From positions 1 to 64,000 of the forward strand of contig NZ_LXEO01000002.1 of the NCBI RefSeq assembly GCF_001654865.1: DNA of 64,000 nucleotides. The letters run 5' to 3'. The notes beneath the pieces are model-generated. The model searched no databases. It had not been told where the DNA came from and worked only from the letters and a program-made list of their open reading frames with translations. The stretch is from Buttiauxella noackiae ATCC 51607. GTDB lineage: Bacteria > Pseudomonadota > Gammaproteobacteria > Enterobacterales > Enterobacteriaceae. Numbering within the stretch: the stretch's first letter is position 1; each line of letters begins with the position of its first letter. Below are positions 8,406 to 16,047 of this stretch, in pieces. A program made the position numbers and the translations under genes.

Positions 8406-9785
8406 TTACCTGGTGGTTTTCCCTACCAGCATACCCTGTATTTCAAGCTGATGGGCAGCTCTCAGGCAGATATCTTCCCGCCATGGCGGTGCAATGAGCT
8501 GCACACCGATGGGATGCCCACTTGCAGTCATTAATGGCACCGTGACTACTGGCAAACCAAGGAATGAAATAGGTTGTGTCAACATACCCATGCTGGCTTT
8601 CACGGGAAGCTCAGTCCCGTTAATTTGCATGATTTGCTGGCCAATCAGTGTGGCACTGCAGGGCGTTGCTGGTGCGATAAGCAGATCATACTTTTCGAAG
8701 AGTGGCAGGGTGTTATCACGGAACCACGTTCGGAAGCGCTGCGCCTGAGTGTACCAGGCTGATGGTGTCATGGCGCCCGCTAACAAGCGTTCGCGGGAGT
8801 TAAGCTCAAAGCGTTCTGCCCGTTCGCGCAAGGCCGGCAAATAATGGTTTCCCCCTTCCGCCGCAGAGAGTAAAAATGCGGCCGATCGGGCGAGTTCTGC
8901 TTCAGGCAATGTAATACATTCGTCGGTTCCAAGTATTTTAGCCACACTTGCCACCGCCGCTTTTGCTTCATCATCGCACCAGGTCTCAAAGAAACCGCCT
9001 AATACGGCGCTACGCAAGCTAGCGGGCTTTTCCAGTTTATCGGCTACCGGTTCAACGTGACGGGCTGACTGGAAATGGTCTGTTGCATCCATACCCTGAA
9101 GCGCGTCATAAACTCGGGCTAAATCATCCACGTTACGAGCCAATGGGCCGATATGGTCGAGGCTGGCGACAAAAGGCTGGCTGCCGCTACGCGAAAGACG
9201 ACCAAAAGTAGGTTTCAGACCAAATACGCCGCACAGCGAAGCCGGAACCCGAATCGAACCGTTGGTATCCGTACCGAGGCTAAAGTTCACCATTCCGGCG
9301 GCAACGGCTGCTGCTGAACCACCTGATGAACCGCCGGCAATTCGGGCCAAATCATGCGGGTTTCGGGTAGCTCCGTAGTGGCTATTTTCGGTGGTGAAAC
9401 CGTATGCGTAGGCATCCATATTTAGCGCGCCTGTGAGCATAGCCCCAGCGGCACTCAGTTGCTTGATGGCAAACGCATCTTCAAGTGCTGGTGGTTGCGT
9501 ACTAAAAAGCTCCGCGCCAGCAAGCGTTGTCACTCCTTTAATATCAAAGAGATTTTTTACCGCAAAGGGCACGCCCGCTAATGGTGGCAGTGTTTCGCCA
9601 CACGAACGAATTCGGTCAATGGCCTGTGCCTCTTGCAGTAAACGTAGGGAGGTGACGTGGGTAAAAGCATTAATTTCAGGGTCAACTTGCTCTATTTGTG
9701 CAAGCGTCAGATGAGCCAGTTCGCAGGCAGAAAATTCACCGCCAGCCAGTCCTTGCTGAATATCGCGAATGGAAAGTAGGTTCAT
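8406..9785 (-). CDS. hpxY: AtzE-family amidohydrolase HpxY
   Basis: This 459-residue amidase-signature enzyme is related to AtzE (1-carboxybiuret hydrolase) and to GatA. The Ser-cisSer-Lys catalytic set is visible: Lys77 in FAVKNLF, the cis-Ser in GGSSGGS (about 153), and the nucleophile Ser177 in DTNGSIR. It lies in the hpxWXYZ operon and overlaps the small hpxX gene by 4 bp. This parallels the AtzG-AtzE and GatC-GatA subunit pairs, so an HpxX-HpxY complex is likely. The substrate is probably oxalurate or a related ureido acid; that is inferred from context. Confidence 0.93.
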   Translation of the reverse strand: MNLLSIRDIQQGLAGGEFSACELAHLTLAQIEQVDPEINAFTHVTSLRLLQEAQAIDRIRSCGETLPPLAGVPFAVKNLFDIKGVTTLAGAELFSTQPPALEDAFAIKQLSAAGAMLTGALNMDAYAYGFTTENSHYGATRNPHDLARIAGGSSGGSAAAVAAGMVNFSLGTDTNGSIRVPASLCGVFGLKPTFGRLSRSGSQPFVASLDHIGPLARNVDDLARVYDALQGMDATDHFQSARHVEPVADKLEKPASLRSAVLGGFFETWCDDEAKAAVASVAKILGTDECITLPEAELARSAAFLLSAAEGGNHYLPALRERAERFELNSRERLLAGAMTPSAWYTQAQRFRTWFRDNTLPLFEKYDLLIAPATPCSATLIGQQIMQINGTELPVKASMGMLTQPISFLGLPVVTVPLMTASGHPIGVQLIAPPWREDICLRAAHQLEIQGMLVGKTTR

Positions 9786-9970
9786 AGCTTATAAACCCCG
9801 GCAACTTCCTGACGTTGTGGCAATGGAAAATCCATCAAAGGTTCAGCCAGTGCGGCCATGCGTGTGAGATGTACTTCGAGCTCTTTACGGCGAGCATCAT
9901 CCAGCGGAACATTGAGAAGTTGCTCCATTAACTGGATATAAGCGGGCCATTCGATAGTTTTTGATTTCAT
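9782..9970 (-). CDS. hpxX: Small subunit HpxX (AtzG-like, DUF4089)
   Basis: This 62-residue protein is easily missed by annotation. It is a DUF4089/AtzG-like small partner, structurally comparable to GatC, and in known systems stabilises the AtzE-type amidase. The ATG at 9970 was chosen because it follows a strong AAGGAGG site six bases away. A longer open frame would overlap hpxW. Its stop overlaps the start of hpxY by 4 bp, consistent with translational coupling and 1:1 expression. Confidence 0.9.
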   Translation of the reverse strand: MKSKTIEWPAYIQLMEQLLNVPLDDARRKELEVHLTRMAALAEPLMDFPLPQRQEVAGVYKL

Positions 9971-9980
9971 TTTTTCCTCC

Positions 9981-11567
9981 TTAAAAGCCAGCTGCGCTGC
10001 CGTTGCTGCGTGGATCATAAGCTCCTTCAAGCATGCCGTTGGTATGGCGCACAATGGCTCCGGCATGACCTACAGCTTCGCTAAAATCAGGTAATGCTTC
10101 GACTTCATGACCCAATTCGCTTAGTGCTGCGAAGGTTTCAGGGCTAAATCTGGCTTCTAATTTCAGGCTGTCTGAGGCTTGCCCCCAGGTTCTACCCAGT
10201 AACCAACGTGGAGCGGTAACGGCTTCTTGCAGTGGCATCCCCTGGATCACATGGCGGGTAAAAATAGCCGCCTGAGTTTGCGGTTGCCCGTCGCCGCCCA
10301 TCGAGCCGTAAACCATCGTTCTACCATCGGCAAGTCGTGCGGCTGCCGGATTCAGGGTATGGAACGGTTGTTTTCCGGGGGCAAGGCTTAATAAATCTTC
10401 GGGTTTGAGGCTGAACGCTGCTCCACGGTTTTGCCACAGAACACCGCTTTTTGGCAGTACCACGCCGCTGCCAAACTCGTGGTAAATACTTTGAATAAAC
10501 GACACAGCCAATCCGCTGCTATCAATCACGCCCATCCAGACTGTATCGCCAGGGCCTTTACCTGTTCCCCAGTCAGCGGCCTTTGTGTCGTCAATTTCTG
10601 CGGCCAGTGCGGTGAGCGGCTCTGGCTCCAGCAGGCTTTGAATTGAAGTGGTGATATGGCGTGGATCGGTGATGTATTTATCGCGTAGCGTAAAAGCTTT
10701 TTTGGTGGCCTCAACGATACGATGAACAGTTTGGGTTTCGTTTGCCTGCGCCATTTCTAAATGATCGGTGATCCCAAGGATCGCCAGCGACACCAGACCC
10801 TGAGTGGGGGGCGTCATATTGTAGATGTCACCATGCTGGTGGTGCAGATGCAGCGGAATACGGCGTTTGGCCCGGTGAGCTGCAAGATCTTGTAAGTTTA
10901 AAGGCATGCCTAATTCAGCAAGTTCGTTGGCAATTAAGATGGCTAACGGACCGCGATAAAAACTATCAAGCCCTTCAACGGTCAGGCGTGTCAGCGTTTC
11001 GGCTAGTCGCGGTTGGGTGAAACGACTACCTGCATGGGGAATTTCACCACGATCTAAAAACGTCTCAGCGAAACCGGAGATATTAACCAGCTCGTCGTAT
11101 TTGCTATGGGTCGCAAGCGCCTGCGATTGGGTCACCGGAATACCATCAGCCCCATAGCGAATTGCATCCGCCAATAAACGCGAGAGCGGCAGTTGCCCGC
11201 CGCCAAGCTGCCTGGAGATTTTTAGTGCTTCGTCCCAGCCGCTAAGCGTTCCTGGCACGGTTAGCGCAGCTTTCGGGCCACGATGAGGGATAGATGCTTC
11301 GCCTGCGTAAAATTCCAAAGATGCGTGTGAACCCGCGGCACCGCTGGCATCAATCGCAATCGGCTCACCTTCTGGTGGCACTATCAACCAAAAACCATCG
11401 CCGCCAATGCCATTCATGTGAGGATAAACAACGGCAATAGTTGCCGCTGCTGCCACCATTGCTTCGATAGCATCCCCACCGTGGCGTAATACGGATAATG
11501 CGGTCTCACTGGCTAAGTGGTGCGGTGTAACGGCCATACCGGAAGGTGCCATATTGCTTTGCATCAT
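9981..11567 (-). CDS. hpxW: Oxamate amidohydrolase HpxW (gamma-glutamyltransferase fold)
   Basis: HpxW is an Ntn-hydrolase with the gamma-glutamyltransferase fold; the Klebsiella enzyme hydrolyses oxamate to oxalate and ammonia. The 528-residue precursor should self-cleave before the nucleophile Thr342 in GPGDTVWMG, giving chains of about 341 and 187 residues. The small chain carries SMGGDGQPQ, the family's conserved glycine-rich segment. No signal peptide is seen, unlike periplasmic GGT. It is the first gene of hpxWXYZ. The start at 11567 (or the adjacent ATG at 11564) lies 117 bp from the divergent hpxU. Confidence 0.94.
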   Translation of the reverse strand: MMQSNMAPSGMAVTPHHLASETALSVLRHGGDAIEAMVAAAATIAVVYPHMNGIGGDGFWLIVPPEGEPIAIDASGAAGSHASLEFYAGEASIPHRGPKAALTVPGTLSGWDEALKISRQLGGGQLPLSRLLADAIRYGADGIPVTQSQALATHSKYDELVNISGFAETFLDRGEIPHAGSRFTQPRLAETLTRLTVEGLDSFYRGPLAILIANELAELGMPLNLQDLAAHRAKRRIPLHLHHQHGDIYNMTPPTQGLVSLAILGITDHLEMAQANETQTVHRIVEATKKAFTLRDKYITDPRHITTSIQSLLEPEPLTALAAEIDDTKAADWGTGKGPGDTVWMGVIDSSGLAVSFIQSIYHEFGSGVVLPKSGVLWQNRGAAFSLKPEDLLSLAPGKQPFHTLNPAAARLADGRTMVYGSMGGDGQPQTQAAIFTRHVIQGMPLQEAVTAPRWLLGRTWGQASDSLKLEARFSPETFAALSELGHEVEALPDFSEAVGHAGAIVRHTNGMLEGAYDPRSNGSAAGF

Positions 11568-11634
11568 CGTTTTATCTCTCAGAACGGAAGCTGGATAATA
11601 TATTTAAGCAAGAGATGTTCCAGGTTGACGAGGT

Positions 11635-11666
11635 TTGTTTCACTGTGTCAGGCTCGAATGAAACAA
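11635..11666. promoter_or_regulatory. Inverted repeat TTGTTTCA-N16-TGAAACAA, candidate HpxU operator
   Basis: A perfect 8-bp inverted repeat (11635-11642 and 11659-11666) lies in the short region between the divergent hpxW and hpxU. The same TTGTTTCA octamer recurs upstream of hpxJ at 12685-12692, with AATGAAACAA shared on the opposite strand. RpiR-family regulators bind such dyads, so HpxU is the obvious candidate, but binding is inferred. Confidence 0.5.
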
Positions 11667-11683
11667 TAGTTACAGAGGTCATC

Positions 11684-12523
11684 ATGAAACAATTAGACGA
11701 GCGCTTAAGAGCAACATACGAGCAGCTTTCCCCGCAAGAACAGCGTGTTGCTGCCTTTATTGTCGACCATTTTGATGATCTGATTAGCTACAACAGCGCT
11801 GAGTTGGCCCGTCTTTCAGGCGTATCTAAAGCTACTGTGAGTCGCCTCTTTAAGCGCCTGGGTTATGACCGATACAAGGATATGCGTGAAGAATTGCGAA
11901 CCTTGCGTCAGAGCGGAATGCCCCTGACGGAAAACCGCGATGCTGTACAAGGTAACACGTTACTGGCACGGCATTACAAACAGGAAATGGCCAACCTGAC
12001 ACACTGGGTTAGCTTGTTGGATACTCAACAGTTTCTCGATGTTGTCACGGCACTTACTTCAGCAAAACGTATTTTTATTATTGGCTTACGAAATTCATGG
12101 CCTGTGGCAATGCACTTACGCCAGCAGTTATTACAAGTTCGTAGCGATGTCTGGTTATTGCCGCAACCAGGACAGACGCTGGCAGAAGAAGTGGTGGATA
12201 TCAACGAACATGACTGTGTCATCGCTATCGCATTCCGCAGAAGACCCCGCATCATCAAGCCACTGCTGGCTAATTTGCACAAGCGGCAGGTGCCGCTGCT
12301 GGTAATGAGCGAAGCACAGGGCTCTGGTTTGACCCCCTACTGCCGTTGGCACTTTGCCGCACCGCTGGATAGCGTTTCAGCTTTCGATAGCTATAGCAGC
12401 GCAATGAGTCTGGTGAACCTGTTAGCCAACGCAGTGTTACACGAAGCGTTAACCACTGGTCGTCAGCGCATTCATCATATTGCCGAACTCTATACGGAGC
12501 TTGATGAGTTAGAACAACGCTAA
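11684..12523 (+). CDS. hpxU: RpiR/MurR-family transcriptional regulator HpxU
   Basis: This 279-residue protein has an N-terminal RpiR-type helix-turn-helix (about residues 18-77, containing AELARLSGVSKATVSRLFKRLGY) and a C-terminal SIS sugar-isomerase-like ligand domain (about 125-255). In Klebsiella, HpxU is an RpiR-type repressor of allantoate-catabolism genes. The ATG at 11684 follows a GAGG site; the longer open frame upstream overlaps hpxW and was rejected. It is divergent from hpxWXYZ and upstream of hpxJ-hpxKQ-hpxT, so it can control both. The inducing ligand is unknown. Confidence 0.93.
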   Translation: MKQLDERLRATYEQLSPQEQRVAAFIVDHFDDLISYNSAELARLSGVSKATVSRLFKRLGYDRYKDMREELRTLRQSGMPLTENRDAVQGNTLLARHYKQEMANLTHWVSLLDTQQFLDVVTALTSAKRIFIIGLRNSWPVAMHLRQQLLQVRSDVWLLPQPGQTLAEEVVDINEHDCVIAIAFRRRPRIIKPLLANLHKRQVPLLVMSEAQGSGLTPYCRWHFAAPLDSVSAFDSYSSAMSLVNLLANAVLHEALTTGRQRIHHIAELYTELDELEQR

Positions 12524-12524
12524 C

Positions 12525-12539
12525 GCACCATAATGGTGC
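12525..12539. promoter_or_regulatory. Perfect NtrC-consensus site upstream of hpxJ
   Basis: GCACCATAATGGTGC is an exact match to the NtrC consensus GCACCA-N3-TGGTGC. It lies about 110 bp upstream of a strong sigma-54 promoter motif (12647-12662), the usual enhancer distance. The palindrome is directly after the hpxU stop but lacks a T run, so a terminator role is less likely. Confidence 0.65.
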
Positions 12540-12646
12540 TCCTGCACAGATTCCGGGAATCATTGTGGTTCATTAAGCACTTCAGGTAACTCTCATTTTT
12601 AAAGCTAAGTGTCGGCATTTCTCTCTTTGCCACTAATGAAAATGAA

Positions 12647-12662
12647 TGGCACATTAGTTGCA
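12647..12662 (+). promoter_or_regulatory. Sigma-54 promoter of hpxJ-hpxKQ-hpxT
   Basis: TGGCAC-ATTAG-TTGCA matches the -24/-12 sigma-54 consensus at every conserved position, with correct GG-to-GC spacing. Transcription would start near 12673, about 40 bp before hpxJ. A TTGTTTCA half-site at 12685-12692 lies just downstream, where a repressor would block elongation or initiation. Confidence 0.75.
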
Positions 12663-12684
12663 GAATATTTTTATAAAGAATCTT

Positions 12685-12692
12685 TTGTTTCA
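12685..12692. promoter_or_regulatory. Half-site TTGTTTCA upstream of hpxJ
   Basis: This octamer is identical to one arm of the inverted repeat at 11635-11666. It is located between the predicted transcription start and the hpxJ start codon. It is a candidate HpxU contact, by similarity only. Confidence 0.35.
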
Positions 12693-12713
12693 TTTTGAAC
12701 TAAAGGAAATGCC

Positions 12714-13955
12714 ATGTCAGATATTCAGCACTTCGCGCAAATCAATCCGCCACACCGTTTGTTGATGGGGCCGGGTCCAATCAATGCCGATCCACGTGTC
12801 TTGCGGGCAATGGCGAGCCAGCTAATTGGGCAGTATGACCCGATCATGACTGGTTATATGAATGAAGTGATGGTGCTGTATCGCGAGCTTTTCCGTACGC
12901 AAAACCGTTGGACAATGCTGGTGGATGGGACTTCCCGTTCTGGTATCGAAGCGATTTTGCTGTCAGCGATTCGTCCGGGTGACAAGGTTCTGGTGCCGGT
13001 CTTTGGGCGTTTCGGCCATCTGTTATGTGAAATAGCACGTCGATGCCGTGCTGAAGTTCACACCATTGAGGCTCCCTGGGGCGAAGTGTTTACCCCGGAT
13101 CAAATTGAAGACGCCATCAAAACGGTTAAACCGCGTTTGCTGTTGACCGTTCAGGGCGACACGTCCACCACTATGTTGCAGCCGTTGGCCGAACTGGGCG
13201 AAATCTGCGATCGTCATGGCGTGCTGTTTTATACCGATGCTACCGCGTCTTTTGGCGGCAACGTGCTGGAAACGGACGCGTGGGGGTTAGACGCTGTATC
13301 TGCGGGTCTGCAAAAATGCCTCGGCGGTCCATCTGGTAGTTCGCCGATAACGCTCAGCGCACAGATGGAAGAGGTGATCCGCCGCCGTAAATGTGTTGAA
13401 GAAGGGATCCGTACGGCAGCTCACCAGGACGGTGATGATGAAATGATCTATTCGAATTATTTCGATCTTGGCATGGTGATGGATTACTGGGGACCGGAAC
13501 GTCTGAACCACCATACCGAAGCCACCAGCATGTTGTTTGCCGCCCGTGAATGCGCGCGCATTATTCTCGAAGAAGGTCTGGATGTGGGGATCGCTCGTCA
13601 CGAACTGCACGGGCGTGCGCTGGTAGCGGGGATTCAGGGAATGGGCCTGGAAACCTTTGGCGACCTGCAACACAAAATGAATAACGTTCTGGGGGTCGTA
13701 ATCCCTTCAGCGGTTCATGGTGAAGAAGTGCGCAAAATGCTGCTGGAAGATTTCCATATCGAAATCGGCACCTCGTTTGGCCCGTTGCAGGGCAAAATCT
13801 GGCGCATCGGCACTATGGGGTATAACGCGCGTAAAGATTGCGTGCTGCAAACGCTCACCGCGCTGGAAGCGGTGCTTAATCGTCTGGGCTTTAAAACGAC
13901 GCAAGGCGCGGCGATGCAGGCCGCGTGGGATACCTATTCTCAGGAAAGCCGCTGA
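12714..13955 (+). CDS. hpxJ: (S)-ureidoglycine-glyoxylate aminotransferase HpxJ (PucG-like)
   Basis: This 413-residue fold-type I PLP aminotransferase of the alanine-glyoxylate/serine-pyruvate group is most like PucG, which transfers the amino group of ureidoglycine to glyoxylate to give oxalurate and glycine. The PLP lysine is Lys201 in AGLQKCLGGPSG. The N-terminal LMGPGPINADPRV and the TDATASFGG segment carrying the cofactor Asp are also visible. The start follows AAAGGAAATGCC. The stop overlaps the next start (TGATG), so hpxJ and the hpxK-hpxQ fusion are translationally coupled. Confidence 0.94.
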   Translation: MSDIQHFAQINPPHRLLMGPGPINADPRVLRAMASQLIGQYDPIMTGYMNEVMVLYRELFRTQNRWTMLVDGTSRSGIEAILLSAIRPGDKVLVPVFGRFGHLLCEIARRCRAEVHTIEAPWGEVFTPDQIEDAIKTVKPRLLLTVQGDTSTTMLQPLAELGEICDRHGVLFYTDATASFGGNVLETDAWGLDAVSAGLQKCLGGPSGSSPITLSAQMEEVIRRRKCVEEGIRTAAHQDGDDEMIYSNYFDLGMVMDYWGPERLNHHTEATSMLFAARECARIILEEGLDVGIARHELHGRALVAGIQGMGLETFGDLQHKMNNVLGVVIPSAVHGEEVRKMLLEDFHIEIGTSFGPLQGKIWRIGTMGYNARKDCVLQTLTALEAVLNRLGFKTTQGAAMQAAWDTYSQESR

Positions 13956-15709
13956 TGGTCAAACATGTCATGAATGTAACGCAGGCCGGTGCTGCCGCAC
14001 GCCGCGTGATGCAGCGTGCGGATGAATTGGCGCAAATCAGCGAAACGCCGGGCCAACTGACGCGCGTCTATCTTTCCCCCGAACATCTGCGTGCCAACTA
14101 TCTGGTTGCCGGTTGGATGGAACAAATCGGCATGACCACCTGGCAGGATGCGGTAGGCAATATTTGTGGGCGTTACGAAGGTGCAAAAGAAGGCGCACAG
14201 GCCATTTTGCTGGGCTCGCATCTGGACACGGTGCGCAATGCCGGGCGCTACGATGGCATGCTTGGTGTGTTAGCCGCGCTGGAAGTCGTCTCTTTCTTGC
14301 ATCAACACGAAATTCAATTAGAGCAAGCGATTGAAATTGTGGGTTTTGGTGATGAAGAAGGCACGCGTTTTGGCATCACATTATTGGGTAGCCGTGGCGT
14401 GACCGGAACGTGGCCGGATAACTGGCTGGCGTGTGAAGACGCGGCGGGGGTTAGCGTTGCGCAAGCATTGGTCAATGCCGGTTTTGACCCTTCTCGAATT
14501 AGTAGTGCTGCCCGTAGTCCGGAAGAGTTTAGTGCGTACCTTGAATTGCACATTGAGCAAGGACCCGTGCTTGAACAGAAGAATCTGGCGATTGGCGTGG
14601 TTACCGCCATCAATGGAGCTCGCCGTTTAAAATGCAGCTTTATCGGTGAAGCAGGCCATGCGGGTACGGTGCCGATGGCAATTCGTAAAGATGCCCTCGC
14701 CGCTGCTGCTGCCTGGATGACTTACGTCGAAAGCACGACCCGCATGTACAGCCCGGACATTGTGGCAACAATTGGTTCACTGCAATGTTTGCCTGGTGCG
14801 GCAAACGTCATTCCCGGTGAAATTCAACTGACGCTGGATATCCGCAGCCCAAGGGATGCTGATCTTGAAGCGTTGCTGGAAAATCTTTTAGCGGAAGCTC
14901 ATCAAATCGGTGCCCAACGTGGTGTCACTTTCAGTGCGGAAACCTACTATTCGATTCCCGCCACGCCGTGCGATGCCCGTCTGCAACAGTGTTTAACTTC
15001 TGCCGTAACCGCTGTTCAGGGGCGTAGTTTGTCGCTGCCGAGTGGGGCGGGGCATGACGCGATTGCCATTGCGGAGCGTTGGCCTGTCGGGATGCTGTTT
15101 GTGCGCTGCGGGCGTGGAATTAGCCATCATCCTGCGGAATCGGTAATGGAAGCCGATGTGGGGCAGGCGGTGCAGGCCTTTGCGCAAACGGTCATCGCGC
15201 TGGCTGCGAAAAACACGCTGGCTGAATTTAACAATGCGCCAGAAAACGAAGCGCTGGATCTAGTAGCTCCGTGCGTCGCGATTTCAGCCTGGGCTGAAAG
15301 CTTGGTGGCTGCGCGCCCATTCCAGACGGTCGACGCGTTAAAGCAATATGCCACGCAACTGGCCCAGGATTGGGGGCGAGCAGAGCTAAATCAGGCGCTT
15401 ACGGCTCATCCACGCATCGGCGAAAAAGCTCAGGGCGAAGGTAAAGAAGCAGAGCTTTCTGAAGGTGAACAATCCGCGGTGGATACGCAAAACCGTGCGT
15501 TAACCCTCGCGCTGGCGCAGGGCAACGCTAAATACGAAGCTTGCTTTGAGCGCGTGTTTTTGATTCGCGCCAAAGGGCGCAGCGGTGATGAAATCCTTGC
15601 TGAACTCCATCGCCGGTTGAATCAAACGCCCGCAGAAGAAGAACTTGAAGCCCTGGAACAGTTACGCCAAATCACATTATTACGCCTGGAAGGAGTGTTT
15701 GCACAATGA
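13955..15709 (+). CDS. Fused allantoate amidohydrolase (HpxK) - OHCU decarboxylase (HpxQ)
   Basis: One 584-residue frame joins two full-length enzymes. Residues about 1-420 are an M20-family allantoate amidohydrolase (GSHLDTV, GRYDGMLG, DEEGTRFG, HIEQGPVLE, SGAGHDA metal and substrate motifs), converting allantoate to ureidoglycine, CO2 and ammonia. Residues about 421-584, from TLAEFN, are a 2-oxo-4-hydroxy-4-carboxy-5-ureidoimidazoline decarboxylase with the catalytic His in AHPRIG, the SEGEQ glutamate and the AKGRS arginine motif. That domain makes S-allantoin. There is almost no linker. In Klebsiella the two are separate genes. The start at 13955 overlaps the hpxJ stop and follows AGGAAAG; the hpxT start overlaps its stop by 4 bp. 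Confidence 0.95.
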   Translation: MVKHVMNVTQAGAAARRVMQRADELAQISETPGQLTRVYLSPEHLRANYLVAGWMEQIGMTTWQDAVGNICGRYEGAKEGAQAILLGSHLDTVRNAGRYDGMLGVLAALEVVSFLHQHEIQLEQAIEIVGFGDEEGTRFGITLLGSRGVTGTWPDNWLACEDAAGVSVAQALVNAGFDPSRISSAARSPEEFSAYLELHIEQGPVLEQKNLAIGVVTAINGARRLKCSFIGEAGHAGTVPMAIRKDALAAAAAWMTYVESTTRMYSPDIVATIGSLQCLPGAANVIPGEIQLTLDIRSPRDADLEALLENLLAEAHQIGAQRGVTFSAETYYSIPATPCDARLQQCLTSAVTAVQGRSLSLPSGAGHDAIAIAERWPVGMLFVRCGRGISHHPAESVMEADVGQAVQAFAQTVIALAAKNTLAEFNNAPENEALDLVAPCVAISAWAESLVAARPFQTVDALKQYATQLAQDWGRAELNQALTAHPRIGEKAQGEGKEAELSEGEQSAVDTQNRALTLALAQGNAKYEACFERVFLIRAKGRSGDEILAELHRRLNQTPAEEELEALEQLRQITLLRLEGVFAQ

Positions 15710-16041
15710 GCCAACTGAGCACGCATATTCTTGATACGGCGTTGGGGAAACCGGCCGCCGATGTGGTGATTTACCTTGAGCATCAAATTGCAGGAAATTG
15801 GGAAAGGATTGCACAGGGAGTCACTGATGCTGATGGGCGGATGAAGGATTTCACTTCGGAGCAATTAGCGGCAGGGCGCTACCGTTTGAGCGCAGAAATC
15901 GGTTCGTATTTTGCGAAAACGCACCGAGAGTCGTTATATCCCTCGGCGCAAATTGACTTTGTTATTACGCAAAACGGCGGGCATTATCACCTGCCGTTTT
16001 TAATTTCTCCCTGGTCGTGGTCGACTTACCGAGGAAGTTAG
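15706..16041 (+). CDS. hpxT: 5-hydroxyisourate hydrolase HpxT (transthyretin-like)
   Basis: HpxT hydrolyses 5-hydroxyisourate to OHCU, the step before the decarboxylase encoded in the preceding gene. The 111-residue protein has the N-terminal LSTHILDTALGKPA motif and ends in the diagnostic YRGS tetrapeptide of transthyretin-related HIU hydrolases. There is no signal peptide, so it is cytosolic. Its ATG overlaps the upstream stop (ATGA) and follows a GGAG-type site, so it is the last gene of a coupled hpxJ-hpxKQ-hpxT operon. It converges on yafV with a 6-bp gap. Confidence 0.96.
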   Translation: MSQLSTHILDTALGKPAADVVIYLEHQIAGNWERIAQGVTDADGRMKDFTSEQLAAGRYRLSAEIGSYFAKTHRESLYPSAQIDFVITQNGGHYHLPFLISPWSWSTYRGS

Positions 16042-16047
16042 TTGAAA

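Noticed and set aside
12525-12539. Palindrome directly after the hpxU stop as a transcription terminator
   Set aside because: It has no T run and matches the NtrC consensus exactly at enhancer distance from a sigma-54 promoter, so a regulatory site is the better reading.
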